Shown: in pieces, positions 15,649 to 24,215 of the stretch
Position numbering within the stretch: the stretch's first letter is position 1
Layout: each line of letters begins with the position of its first letter
Origin: Flavobacterium cheniae
Lineage (GTDB): Bacteria > Bacteroidota > Bacteroidia > Flavobacteriales > Flavobacteriaceae
DNA length: 64,000 nucleotides
NCBI RefSeq assembly: GCF_004363695.1
Contig: NZ_SNZC01000001.1
Span: 866,431 to 930,430, forward strand
Direction: 5' to 3'
Notes under the pieces: model-generated
What the model was told of the DNA's origin: nothing
What the model saw: only the letters and a program-made list of their open reading frames with translations
The model's database searches: none
Made by a program: the position numbers and the translations under genes

Positions 15649-17556
15649 ATGAAAATTTCTCCATTTTTATTCGTCCTTTTCCTTTGTATTTCATCTGTTG
15701 CCCAAAAAAATGCAGATCCATCTCCGGAAGAAATTAAAACTGCAAAATCGATACGAGAAAAGTACGATAAATTTGATATCGCAATTCTTAACAGTACCGA
15801 AAAAGTAACTTTTAATATTAACAAAACAAACGATCTTGTTGAAGTTAATTACAACGTAAAAGAACACTTAATGAATATTAATCATAGAGCTGATATTCAG
15901 AAATATGAATTTTATGACAGCCAATCTACAATTGAAAATTTCTCATTAAAATACAAAACTGACAAACAAGCCAACTTTTTTGTAAATGATGAATTTTATA
16001 AAAGCGATGACTTATTTTATAATGATGCACGAGTAAAATTCATGCAAGTTGATTTTCCCGTTCAAGGTTATACTTACAAATACCAAATGGAAAAGAAAAT
16101 CAAAGACAGTAAATATTTTACAAGTATTTATTTTAGTGATGAATTTCCAGTTATTGAAAAAAAGGTAATTATTGAAATTCCAAAATGGTTAGATTTAGAA
16201 ATTAAAGAATTTAACTTTGATGGATTTGCAATCAAAAAAGCAATAACGCAAAATGCTGAGAACACCATTTACACCTACACAATTGAGAATTTAAACGGAA
16301 ACCCAAAAGAAAATTATAGTCCAGGACCAAGTTTTTTATATCCACATATCTTATTTGTTGCGAAATCATTTTCGGTTAAAAATGACAAAAAACCTCTTTT
16401 TAGTTCTTCAGCTGATTTATATAAATGGTATAAATCGCTTGTAAATTCAATGAAAGATGATCCTACTATTTTTGCTGAAAAGGTAAAAGAACTAACTGCA
16501 AATGCTAAAACCGACGAAGAAAAAATAAAAAACATCTACTATTGGGTTCAAGATAACATCCGATACATTGCTTTTGAAAACGGAATTGCAGGTTTTAAAC
16601 CCGATGATTCTCAGAATGTTTTCCAAAAAAGATATGGCGATTGTAAAGGAATGGCCAACTTAACAAAACAAATGCTAAAACTAGCTGGATTTGATGCTAG
16701 ATTGTGTTGGATTGGAACCAACCATATTGCTTATGATTATAGTACACCTTCGCTATCTGTAGACAATCACATGATTTGTGCTTTGATTAAAGATGGTAAA
16801 AAATACTTCTTAGATGGAACAGAAAAATATAATTCGTTTGGAGAATACGCTCAAAGAATTCAAGGAAAAGAAGTATTAATTGAAGATGGCGATAAATTTA
16901 TTTTAGATAGAATTCCAGTACAAAAAGCAGCTTCAAACACAGAAAAAAGTGTAATTAACTACGTAATTGAAAACGAAAGCTTAAAAGGAAAAGTAAAAGC
17001 AGAATATCTTGGCGAAAGTAGAGCTTCCTTTTTATACAGCTATAACTCTATAAAAAACGATAAAAAAGAAGATGCATTACGATGGTATTTGAATTCGAGA
17101 GATAAAAATTGTACTGTAACTAACATTAAGACTTCCGATTTATTAAATAGAGATCAAAAACTAACTTTGGATTATGATGTTTCCATTGCCAATCATGTTT
17201 CTTCTTTTGACAATGAAATTTATGTGGATTTGAATTACAACAAAGAATTCAATTCATTCGATTTTAAAGAACGTAAAACCGATTTCATGTTGAGCTACAA
17301 ATCATTTGACGACATTACGATTAGTTTACAAATTCCTGATGGTTATAAAGTAACAAAAATGCCTGAAAATATTTCGATAATTACAGATGATTATACCATT
17401 TCAATGAAATATGAAGTAAAAGGAAATACGTTAGAATATACCAAACAATTCCAATTTAAAAACGGAATCATCAAGTCATCAAAATTTAATGATTGGAAAA
17501 ATCATTACGCAACAATTCAAAAAAACTATTCAGAACAAGTTGTTTTAACCAAATAA
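15649..17556 (+). CDS. Exported transglutaminase-like protein with DUF3857-type N-terminal region
   Basis: A 635-residue periplasmic protein with a signal peptide ending near SVAQ (residue 18). A beta-rich N-terminal region (about 50-250) resembles DUF3857. A transglutaminase-like domain (about 270-400) follows, with the triad in place: cysteine in RYGDCKGMANL (near 329), histidine in SVDNHMICAL (near 374) and aspartate in YFLDGTEK (near 389). A C-terminal beta-sandwich of about 200 residues ends the protein. Such proteins act as cysteine proteases or cross-linkers; the substrate is unknown. It is followed 9 bp later by a paralogue that has lost the catalytic cysteine, so the two probably work as a pair. 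Confidence 0.87.
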   Translation: MKISPFLFVLFLCISSVAQKNADPSPEEIKTAKSIREKYDKFDIAILNSTEKVTFNINKTNDLVEVNYNVKEHLMNINHRADIQKYEFYDSQSTIENFSLKYKTDKQANFFVNDEFYKSDDLFYNDARVKFMQVDFPVQGYTYKYQMEKKIKDSKYFTSIYFSDEFPVIEKKVIIEIPKWLDLEIKEFNFDGFAIKKAITQNAENTIYTYTIENLNGNPKENYSPGPSFLYPHILFVAKSFSVKNDKKPLFSSSADLYKWYKSLVNSMKDDPTIFAEKVKELTANAKTDEEKIKNIYYWVQDNIRYIAFENGIAGFKPDDSQNVFQKRYGDCKGMANLTKQMLKLAGFDARLCWIGTNHIAYDYSTPSLSVDNHMICALIKDGKKYFLDGTEKYNSFGEYAQRIQGKEVLIEDGDKFILDRIPVQKAASNTEKSVINYVIENESLKGKVKAEYLGESRASFLYSYNSIKNDKKEDALRWYLNSRDKNCTVTNIKTSDLLNRDQKLTLDYDVSIANHVSSFDNEIYVDLNYNKEFNSFDFKERKTDFMLSYKSFDDITISLQIPDGYKVTKMPENISIITDDYTISMKYEVKGNTLEYTKQFQFKNGIIKSSKFNDWKNHYATIQKNYSEQVVLTK

Positions 17557-17565
17557 AAATCCAAA

Positions 17566-19710
17566 ATGAAATTCAAATTATTCCTACTAACCTTTATTTG
17601 GGTTAGTCTTTCACAAGCGCAAACAAAAGACGAAATTAAAGATTTCTTTTGGGGCAAAAACGACGAATACAAAAGCCAAAATACTGTTCCAGATAAGTAT
17701 AAAAACGAATCTGCAGTAGTAATTTACAAATATGAAGATTATGATTTTCATAAATTTGGTAAAAGCGTAACTTTTAGATCGGCATACAGAAAAAGAGTAA
17801 AACTAAACGATCAAGCTGCCGTTACAAGCTTTTCAGAATTTAGTTATTCTGAAAAATTAAATCCAAGATATGGAGCAGTAATAAAAACAGTTATTGGTAT
17901 AAAAATTATTAAACCAAACGGAACCGAAAACATTATTAATACTGAAAAAGAAGCCGTTACCGTTGACAAGGAGAAAAAAATTGCGGTTCCAAATTTAGAA
18001 ATTGGCGACATTATTGATTTCTATAATTATAGTACAGAAACCTTCAGTTCTACTTATGAATTTGGGTTTGATGCCGTGGAAAGAACGCTTGGCGAAAGTT
18101 ATCCCATTTTAAATTACAAATTAACTTTTCAGACCGAAAATGATTTCTTTGTTAACTTCAATACTTACAATAATGGTCCAGAATTAAAACAAATTCCGTT
18201 AGAAAAAAGTGGCGAACGCAAATATGAAATTGTTGCAACAGATATTCCAAAAAACGATTTCCCAAGATGGTTTTTACCATTAGTAGAACTTCCTTGTTAT
18301 AAATTTCAAGTTTATTTTGCGCGTTCGGGAAAATTTGAACAAAGAGCCGCCGCTTTTTTACCTGAAAAAGAAAGTATCATTAAAAGAACAGTTTCTAAAG
18401 AAGATATTTTTAATTATTATGATACCAAATTTTATCCATCAGGCAATTTAAATGATGTAGAAAACTTTTTAAAAGGTAAAAACTTTAAATCTAATGAAGA
18501 AAAAGTAAACGCTGTATATTATTTTATGCGTCATCAATTTTACACAAGATACATTGAAGCTTTTGTAATTAACGATGCTAATATTATGAATCCTTTTGGA
18601 CTTTATGGTTATGATCCTGTTTTCTTTACAAAAGAGGAACAGTTTATTAATTATTTCATGCAATTTCTAAAAAAGCAAAAAATCGAATTTGATATCATAG
18701 TTGCTACGGGAAGAGAAAATGGTCCAATAAGTGATGTATTAATTCAGGAAAACATTAGAATTCTTTTAAAAGTAAATACAGAAAGTCCTATTTATTTCGG
18801 AATTTTTGATCCTTTTTCTATCCCAAATCAATTTGACAGTACTTTAGAAAATACAAAAGCTTATGCTTTAAAAGTTTCAAAAAGTAAAAAAGTAAGTGAT
18901 ATTGAAGAAATAAAACTTCCAGGTTTAACCTATAAAGACAACGTCACAAAAGTGACAACTAATCTTTCAGTAAATACAGATTTTACAACTGCAAATGCCA
19001 CAAAAATTTCTTCATTATATGGTCATAATAAAGAGTTTGAGCACAATAGCAAAATTTTCTTCTATGATTATATTAGTGAAGATTATGAAAAATATGGAAC
19101 TAGTCCAGTTTTAGATTTAGTTCGAAAACAAAAAGACAAAGACAAATACAAAAAAGAATACGCTGCTTTAATTGAAAAATTCAAACAAAATCAGGTTGAA
19201 AAATTCAAAAAGGAAATTGAAGAAGAATACGACATTAAAGTTGACAAACATGATTTAAAGGTTGATAAAACAGGAAGATTTGCAATCAATGAACCATTAG
19301 TGATTACAGAAAACTTCACTATTACTTCAAATTTTATCAAAAAAGCAGGAAACAATTATATTTTAGATATTGGAAAATTCATCAGTTCACAAGTGGATAT
19401 TGAAGAAAAAGAATACGAAAGGACCAATAACATCTATACCATTTTCCCACGTTCTTTTGAATACACTATTAATTTGGATATTCCAGAAGGATATACTGTT
19501 AGTGGTTTAGAAAAACTAAACGTAAAAGTGGAAAATGAAACAGGAAGTTTTGTGAGCAAAGCCGAAATAAAAGACAATAAATTAGTTATTGTTTCCACAA
19601 AAAATTACATCAATTCGTACGAACCTAATGCCAATTGGAAAAAAATGATTGCCTTCTTAGATGCGGCATACCAGTTTTCACAAGAGAAAGTATTACTTAA
19701 GAAGAATTAA
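17566..19710 (+). CDS. Exported DUF3857-type protein with a degenerate transglutaminase fold
   Basis: A 714-residue protein with a signal peptide ending at SQAQ (about 19). The N-terminal region (about 60-260) is of DUF3857 type, with VTVDKEKKIAVPNLEIGDIIDFYNY. The middle region aligns in outline with the transglutaminase domain of the preceding gene: SNEEKVNAVYYFMRHQF mirrors DEEKIKNIYYWVQDNI. Where the partner has GDCKG, this protein has KEEQFINYFMQFLKKQK with no cysteine, so it is very probably inactive as an enzyme. A C-terminal beta-sandwich follows. It may be a structural or regulatory partner. Its gene ends at a strong terminator. Confidence 0.78.
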   Translation: MKFKLFLLTFIWVSLSQAQTKDEIKDFFWGKNDEYKSQNTVPDKYKNESAVVIYKYEDYDFHKFGKSVTFRSAYRKRVKLNDQAAVTSFSEFSYSEKLNPRYGAVIKTVIGIKIIKPNGTENIINTEKEAVTVDKEKKIAVPNLEIGDIIDFYNYSTETFSSTYEFGFDAVERTLGESYPILNYKLTFQTENDFFVNFNTYNNGPELKQIPLEKSGERKYEIVATDIPKNDFPRWFLPLVELPCYKFQVYFARSGKFEQRAAAFLPEKESIIKRTVSKEDIFNYYDTKFYPSGNLNDVENFLKGKNFKSNEEKVNAVYYFMRHQFYTRYIEAFVINDANIMNPFGLYGYDPVFFTKEEQFINYFMQFLKKQKIEFDIIVATGRENGPISDVLIQENIRILLKVNTESPIYFGIFDPFSIPNQFDSTLENTKAYALKVSKSKKVSDIEEIKLPGLTYKDNVTKVTTNLSVNTDFTTANATKISSLYGHNKEFEHNSKIFFYDYISEDYEKYGTSPVLDLVRKQKDKDKYKKEYAALIEKFKQNQVEKFKKEIEEEYDIKVDKHDLKVDKTGRFAINEPLVITENFTITSNFIKKAGNNYILDIGKFISSQVDIEEKEYERTNNIYTIFPRSFEYTINLDIPEGYTVSGLEKLNVKVENETGSFVSKAEIKDNKLVIVSTKNYINSYEPNANWKKMIAFLDAAYQFSQEKVLLKKN

Positions 19711-19712
19711 AA

Positions 19713-19740
19713 AAAAACCGAGCTAAGCTCGGTTTTTTTT
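19713..19740. terminator. Bidirectional terminator
   Basis: A near-perfect palindrome (AACCGAGCT / AGCTCGGTT) with long A and T runs on either side, between converging genes. Confidence 0.88.
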
Positions 19741-19745
19741 ATGCT

Positions 19746-20624
19746 TTAAAAAACTCGTACCAAATTAAATCCAAAACCAAACTCGCCTTTTCCCCAATCA
19801 CCTACTGTTTGTCCTAGATAACCTGTTTCATGCATTGCCGTTGCGTTAGTAAAATGCATTTGAAAAACGTGTCCGCCAGTTTCTAAATCAAAACCTATCG
19901 ATAGCGGATTTTTATAAATAGATTCGTTAGCGCGATTTAAATGAGCAACATAATCTACATTAAACGACCAACGTTTAGTTAACTTATAACGACCTCCAAT
20001 TCCTATTGCATATTGTGTATTTTCTTGAGGATTAGGAGAAATAACCATATTATTTTCATCTAAAATATCACGTAATGTATTTTCGTGAAAAAGGGTTGGC
20101 GCTAATTCCAATGACAATTTTTCTGAAAATTTTCGAGAAATTAAAATTTGAGTAGCAAAACTCAGACGATTTTCAAATTCTAATTTTGGATAATCTTCTT
20201 CTTTTAATTCGGTATTAACGGCAACACTATTAAATCCAACAATAGTCACTGGAAAGTTATTTTCTCCTTGCGCAAACAAGCGATATTTTGCTGCTGCATC
20301 ATAGGTTTCTTGAAAACCACTTCTTGCTACGTGAACGGTTAACCATTCATTTACTCCGTAAAGAAATTTTAATTGAGTATTGGCGTTGTCTAATCCAAAA
20401 AAATCGTCAAATCCATTATTTACAAATCCAAAGCGATGCGCTACCACAAAATAAAAATCACCCTTTGCGGCTAATTTTGTAGATTCTAAATTCACAATTT
20501 TTAACGATTTAAAAGCCGATTCTACCTTTTGATTTTGAGGTACAGAATCGATTTCACTTAATAAATCATCTTGGGCAAATCCCAAAAATGGGAACATCAA
20601 GGCAAAGAAGAATGTTTTTTTCAT
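19746..20624 (-). CDS. DUF5777 family beta-barrel protein
   Basis: A 292-residue predicted outer-membrane beta-barrel with a signal peptide ending at FAQ (about 17). The start of the barrel, LKIVNLESTKLAAKGDFYFVVAHRFG, fits DUF5777, and alternating strands continue to the C-terminal FGFGFNLVRVF, ending in an aromatic residue as barrels do. It is the last of four minus-strand genes (OB-fold, ankyrin, DOMON, DUF5777) with gaps of 1-11 bp, transcribed away from a c-type cytochrome and a YceI gene. The context suggests a role linked to envelope redox proteins, but none is proven. Confidence 0.82.
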   Translation of the reverse strand: MKKTFFFALMFPFLGFAQDDLLSEIDSVPQNQKVESAFKSLKIVNLESTKLAAKGDFYFVVAHRFGFVNNGFDDFFGLDNANTQLKFLYGVNEWLTVHVARSGFQETYDAAAKYRLFAQGENNFPVTIVGFNSVAVNTELKEEDYPKLEFENRLSFATQILISRKFSEKLSLELAPTLFHENTLRDILDENNMVISPNPQENTQYAIGIGGRYKLTKRWSFNVDYVAHLNRANESIYKNPLSIGFDLETGGHVFQMHFTNATAMHETGYLGQTVGDWGKGEFGFGFNLVRVF

Positions 20625-20635
20625 AAAATTTGTTA

Positions 20636-21403
20636 TTAATCTAATATTAGAATTTTAGAAGCTAATCCATTATCAGAATCAACTTTAACTATATACGTAC
20701 CTTTTTGCAAATTGGATGTTTCTATTCTTGAGGAAGTTGTATTTAGTGATTCCTTTTTAACCAATCTTCCTAAGTAATCATATATTAAAACGGTTGCATT
20801 AGAAGTTAAATCAGATAAATCAATAGTAACATAGGCTTTAGCAGGATTTGGATACATCATAAACTCTGACAATACAAAATCGTTGTTTCCTAAAGTAAAA
20901 TTAGCCGAAGTAACTCCTCTTCCACCATGATACGATAAAGTGTAGCTGTTTGCTGTACTTCCGTAAGCCCAAATCAAACTTATTGGATTTGGATTGGATG
21001 AGAATGTATAATCATTTGTGTCTCCCGTACTCAATGCTCTAGTAGCAATAATAGTTCTAACAGTGCCACTTACTGTATTTGATGTTATGGTCCAATGCTG
21101 ACTTGGATCTGAGACTGGTGCAGAAAACCCAGTTAGATAACGATCAAATGAAGGCAATGCAACTGTATTCGCATGACAAACCACTACATCTGTTCCTGCG
21201 GTCATTGAACTAGCTCCAAAACCTAAAGCAAACCAGCGATTAGAAGGTCCAGTTAAAGTAAGCGTTACCAAAGTGTTTACATCAATCTTAGCCGTCATAG
21301 CAACACCTGCTGTATTATTCAAACTAATTGTTCCAGTTGAATACCCTTGTGCCGAACTGTAAAAAGTGGCTAAAAAATAAAATAAAAAAGTAATTTTTTT
21401 CAT
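20636..21403 (-). CDS. DOMON-like domain protein with T9SS type A signal
   Basis: A 255-residue secreted protein with a signal peptide ending at SSAQ (about 18). The central domain (about 22-170) looks like DOMON: a beta-sandwich with NRWFALGFGASSMTAGTDVVVCH, SQHWTITSN and ISLIWAYGSTANSYTLSYHGGRG. DOMON domains bind haem or sugars; the methionine and histidines here could be haem ligands. The last 75 residues are a T9SS type A signal (MYPNPAKAYVTI...ILILD). It sits in the operon with the DUF5777 barrel and near a cytochrome, which favours haem over sugar. Confidence 0.75.
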   Translation of the reverse strand: MKKITFLFYFLATFYSSAQGYSTGTISLNNTAGVAMTAKIDVNTLVTLTLTGPSNRWFALGFGASSMTAGTDVVVCHANTVALPSFDRYLTGFSAPVSDPSQHWTITSNTVSGTVRTIIATRALSTGDTNDYTFSSNPNPISLIWAYGSTANSYTLSYHGGRGVTSANFTLGNNDFVLSEFMMYPNPAKAYVTIDLSDLTSNATVLIYDYLGRLVKKESLNTTSSRIETSNLQKGTYIVKVDSDNGLASKILILD

Positions 21404-21406
21404 AAT

Positions 21407-21931
21407 CTATAGTTTTAATAAGTGTTGTATTTTTTTGTCTTTTAAGTTGATTGCATATGCTTTTGCCGTCATTCCCATATTATCTTTTATAGTAATTTGA
21501 GGTTGGTATTGCATCAAAAGGGCAATCATTTCATAATTTCTAAATTGAATAGCATAATGCAAAGCAGTAAAGCCATTTCCGTCTTGTAAATCGGGATTAG
21601 CGTTGTGGTCTAGTAATAGTTTTGCTAATTTTTCATTGTTTTTAACTACCGAAGCCATTAATGCAGTTCCATTTGGACTCACATTATTTAAATTGGCTTT
21701 TTGTTGAACTAAAAAAGTAGCTACCTCATCATTACTGTTGTAACAAGCTAAAATCAAAGGCGTAAATCCTTGAGCGGTTTTACTTTCAATTAATTGAGGT
21801 TGTGCTGTTAATAAAGAAGTCATTTCGGCAACTGTTCCTCTTCTGGCAACATCAAAAATAGTGACTTGAGAAAAAACCGAAGAAAATCCCAAAAAAGCGA
21901 TGATTAAAATAATTGATTTCATACGTTTCAT
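21407..21931 (-). CDS. Exported ankyrin repeat protein
   Basis: A 174-residue protein with a signal peptide ending at VFSQ (about 22) and four to five ankyrin repeats: TPLILACYNSNDEVATFLVQQKANL, TALMASVVKNNEKLAKLLLDHNANPDLQ, FTALHYAIQFRNYEMIALLMQ and a final partial repeat. Ankyrin repeats bind other proteins. Periplasmic ankyrin proteins are known beside catalases and redox enzymes in other bacteria. The gene is 3 bp from its DOMON neighbour and 1 bp from the OB-fold gene, so the four are one operon. Confidence 0.85.
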   Translation of the reverse strand: MKRMKSIILIIAFLGFSSVFSQVTIFDVARRGTVAEMTSLLTAQPQLIESKTAQGFTPLILACYNSNDEVATFLVQQKANLNNVSPNGTALMASVVKNNEKLAKLLLDHNANPDLQDGNGFTALHYAIQFRNYEMIALLMQYQPQITIKDNMGMTAKAYAINLKDKKIQHLLKL

Positions 21932-21932
21932 T

Positions 21933-22337
21933 TTATTCTTCTATTGTACATTGATCCATTCGTAACTCATTGAACAATTCGTCATAGCCAATAAATCGTC
22001 CTTTTAATTTTACCAATTCTCCCATCTTAGCGCTATTCATTTGATCTTTAGAAGTAGTAGCGATTAACTTGTTATCTAACGTAATCGTGTTTTGTTTTAA
22101 ATCCAATGCTGTAACATTTCCGTATATGGAAATAGTTTGGTCAGCATAAGTTACCGTTGAAGAATCAGGATTATTTAAGAAACGTTGCGATAATTCACTC
22201 ACACTAGTTTCAAAAGCGGCTTTTTCAGCATCAATATCGCGATGGGATTGATACACATAAAAATACAAAACAACAATGGCAGAAAGTAATACCAAAGCGA
22301 CACCTAGTCCTAATCTAAATTTTAATTTTCTATTCAT
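21933..22337 (-). CDS. Membrane-anchored OB-fold protein (tRNA_anti-like)
   Basis: A 134-residue protein with a transmembrane anchor (about 10-30) and a coiled segment. An OB-fold of the tRNA_anti-like group follows, with ISIYGNVTALDLKQNTITLDN and GELVKLKGRFIGYDELFNELRMDQC. In this group the OB-fold is not expected to bind tRNA. It is first in its operon. Its start codon lies only 17 bp from the divergent cytochrome gene, so the promoters of the two units must overlap or lie in each other's coding sequence. Confidence 0.78.
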   Translation of the reverse strand: MNRKLKFRLGLGVALVLLSAIVVLYFYVYQSHRDIDAEKAAFETSVSELSQRFLNNPDSSTVTYADQTISIYGNVTALDLKQNTITLDNKLIATTSKDQMNSAKMGELVKLKGRFIGYDELFNELRMDQCTIEE

Positions 22338-22354
22338 AACTAATACTTTTTAAA

Positions 22355-22720
22355 ATGAAAAAAATGATACAAAAACTCCCAATTCTAGCTCTTATTTTAG
22401 TAACGTTTTCGGGTTGTAGCGAAGACAGTGTTTCCGACTTAACAGAAACCGAAATTCCAACATCAATAAGTTATCAAAATGATGTGAGACCCATAATTCA
22501 AAACAATTGTTTGAATTGCCATGGAAACCCAACCAATTTTGGCGCGCCCAATTCTTTAACTACTTACGAAAATGTGAAGGCTTCGGTTTTAAATAATTTA
22601 ATTGACCGAATTTCAAGACCAGAAGGAACATCTGGAGCCATGCCGCTTGGTGGTCCTAGATTATCTCAAAATGATATAAACATTATCATAGCATGGCAAA
22701 ATGCTGATTTTCCTCAATAA
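22355..22720 (+). CDS. Single-haem c-type cytochrome lipoprotein
   Basis: A 121-residue lipoprotein with a lipobox (TFSGC, cysteine 21) and an acidic SEDS stretch after it. One haem-binding motif, CLNCH, is at about 53-57, preceded by YQNDVRPIIQN, a typical start of cytochromes of the planctomycete/cyt-c-like type. A methionine in GAMPLGGPRLSQNDINIIIAWQ near the end is the likely sixth haem ligand. It probably carries electrons at the periplasmic or cell-surface side and is followed 15 bp later by a YceI protein. Confidence 0.85.
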   Translation: MKKMIQKLPILALILVTFSGCSEDSVSDLTETEIPTSISYQNDVRPIIQNNCLNCHGNPTNFGAPNSLTTYENVKASVLNNLIDRISRPEGTSGAMPLGGPRLSQNDINIIIAWQNADFPQ

Positions 22721-22735
22721 CTAAATTTTAAGATT

Positions 22736-23275
22736 ATGAAAACTAAAATAATTATGGCTTTACTTTTAATTAGTAGCCTCAGCTTTTCACAAGACAAATT
22801 AATTACGAAAACCGGAACCATAACTTTTGAAGCTTCGGTACCTTCATTTGAACAAGTAAAAGCCAAAAATTCAGGTGTTTCCTGTGTATTAAATACGAAA
22901 ACAGGTGAAATAGCCTCTTTAGCTTTACTTAAGGGATTCCGATTTAAAGTCGCTTTAATGGAAGAACATTTTAATGAAAATTATGTGGAAAGCGACAAAT
23001 TTCCCAAAGCAACTTTTAAAGGAAAAATAGAGAATTTTGACTTATCTAAACTAACGACAACTGCTAACAACTATACCATTAAAGGCAAATTAGAACTGCA
23101 TGGAAAATCAAAAGACATTGCCATTACTGCAAAAATTAAAAAAGGAAAAGATGGCATAGAAATTGTATCAGACTTTACTGTCAATACAGACGATTTCGAC
23201 ATTGAAATTCCAAGTGTGGTTAGCAAAAAAGTTACCAAAAAAGTAAATGTTCGATTTGAATTTGTATTGAAATAG
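22736..23275 (+). CDS. YceI family periplasmic protein
   Basis: A 179-residue exported protein with a signal peptide ending at SFSQ (about 19). The lipocalin-like YceI barrel is visible in TKTGTITFEASVPSFEQVKAKNSGVSCVLNTKTGEIASL, LMEEHFNENYVESDKFPKATFKGKI and LELHGKSKDIAI. YceI proteins bind long isoprenoid chains, for example of quinones. Next to a cytochrome gene it may help in periplasmic electron transfer or quinone handling. This role is inferred from neighbours. Confidence 0.88.
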   Translation: MKTKIIMALLLISSLSFSQDKLITKTGTITFEASVPSFEQVKAKNSGVSCVLNTKTGEIASLALLKGFRFKVALMEEHFNENYVESDKFPKATFKGKIENFDLSKLTTTANNYTIKGKLELHGKSKDIAITAKIKKGKDGIEIVSDFTVNTDDFDIEIPSVVSKKVTKKVNVRFEFVLK

Positions 23276-23318
23276 TATTTTATTACATTTACAATTATTA
23301 TTCAAACAAACTATTCAA

Positions 23319-23990
23319 ATGAAAAAACTTACACAAATTGCATTAACTGCCTTATTATTTGTAGGAATTACAGCTACTGCTCAAACACAATTAAAAAAAG
23401 GTTCTGTAACTTACAGTATGACAATGCCTAATGTTAGCGAAGAAATGGCGGCTATGGGTGAAAGTACTATAACAGTTCACTTTGATGAAAAAACGCAAGC
23501 TACCGATATGAGTATGATGGGTGGTATGATGTTGATGAAGACAATCGTTCCTAATGAGAATAAAAAAGATTCGAAAATGACGGTTGAAGTAATGGGTATG
23601 AAATATGAAATTACTGATGCTGGAGAAGAAGCTTCAAAGAACGCAAATGGTCTTACCAATTTAGAAAATGCAAAAGATATTGTTTACGATAAAAAAGACA
23701 CAAAAGAAATTGCAGGTTTTAAATGTTACAAAGCTACTGTAAATATGAATGATGGTACAAAAAGTACTTACTACATTACTGAAGCAATTGTACCACAAAT
23801 AAGTGCAACAGAATCTAAATTAAAACTTGCTGGTTACCCTTTAGAAATTACAACGCAAACTGCTCAAGGAGAAATGGTTATGAAAGCTACTAAATTTTCA
23901 AAAGAAGTTCCTGCAGAAGCTTTTAAAGTTGGTGAAGGATACACAAAAACAACTATGGAAGAATTCCAAAAACAAATGGGTGGTATGTAA
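23319..23990 (+). CDS. Exported DUF4412/GLPGLI-like protein
   Basis: A 223-residue periplasmic protein with a signal peptide ending at ATAQ (about 21). It is rich in methionine (MSMMGGMMLMK near 66-76, and MGGM at the end). The body has the pattern KGSVTYSMTMP ... KDTKEIAGFKCYKATVNM ... STYYITEAIVPQ seen in DUF4412 and related GLPGLI proteins. The methionines could bind a soft metal such as copper, but this is a guess from composition. It stands alone with a terminator after it and a TACATTTA promoter-like element near 23282. Confidence 0.75.
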   Translation: MKKLTQIALTALLFVGITATAQTQLKKGSVTYSMTMPNVSEEMAAMGESTITVHFDEKTQATDMSMMGGMMLMKTIVPNENKKDSKMTVEVMGMKYEITDAGEEASKNANGLTNLENAKDIVYDKKDTKEIAGFKCYKATVNMNDGTKSTYYITEAIVPQISATESKLKLAGYPLEITTQTAQGEMVMKATKFSKEVPAEAFKVGEGYTKTTMEEFQKQMGGM

Positions 23991-24015
23991 TACTAACTCC
24001 ATTTATAATATAATA

Positions 24016-24041
24016 AGCACTGAGAAATCGGTGCTTTTTTT
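24016..24041 (+). terminator. Terminator after the DUF4412-like gene
   Basis: AGCACTG / CGGTGCT stem with one G-T pair and a loop, followed by a T run. Confidence 0.82.
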
Positions 24042-24098
24042 GTTTGTTACAATCTGATAATGTAGAAAACCTTTTGATGATTTGTAAGATTTTTTTAT

Positions 24099-24106
24099 TA
24101 TTTTTG
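24099..24106 (+). promoter_or_regulatory. -7 element of the PhzF cassette leader
   Basis: TATTTTTG matches TAnnTTTG exactly. It lies 13 bp before the first hairpin of the leader, the same spacing (within 1 bp) as in the second leader copy at 35640-35647. Confidence 0.6.
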
Positions 24107-24112
24107 AACAAA

Positions 24113-24200
24113 GATGAAACTAACATTTGTTAGATATATACACCCAAAATTGGGTAGATAAGTCTGATTTTGTCAAACATATAAACGAGTTAGCAGTAAT
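24113..24200 (+). promoter_or_regulatory. Conserved three-hairpin leader, copy A
   Basis: Three successive inverted repeats lie between the promoter and the PhzF gene. Hairpin 1 is CTAACA/TGTTAG (24120-24133). Hairpin 2 is at 24130-24167, with a perfect ACCCAA/TTGGGT stem inside it. Hairpin 3 is GTcTGA/TCAaAC (24162-24178). They are followed by CATATAAACGAGTTAGCAGT. The same layout occurs at 35654-35745, with different bases in the stems but pairing kept. The closing GTTAGC resembles the integron crossover sequence. Confidence 0.6.
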
Positions 24201-24215
24201 TTTAAACAGAACATA

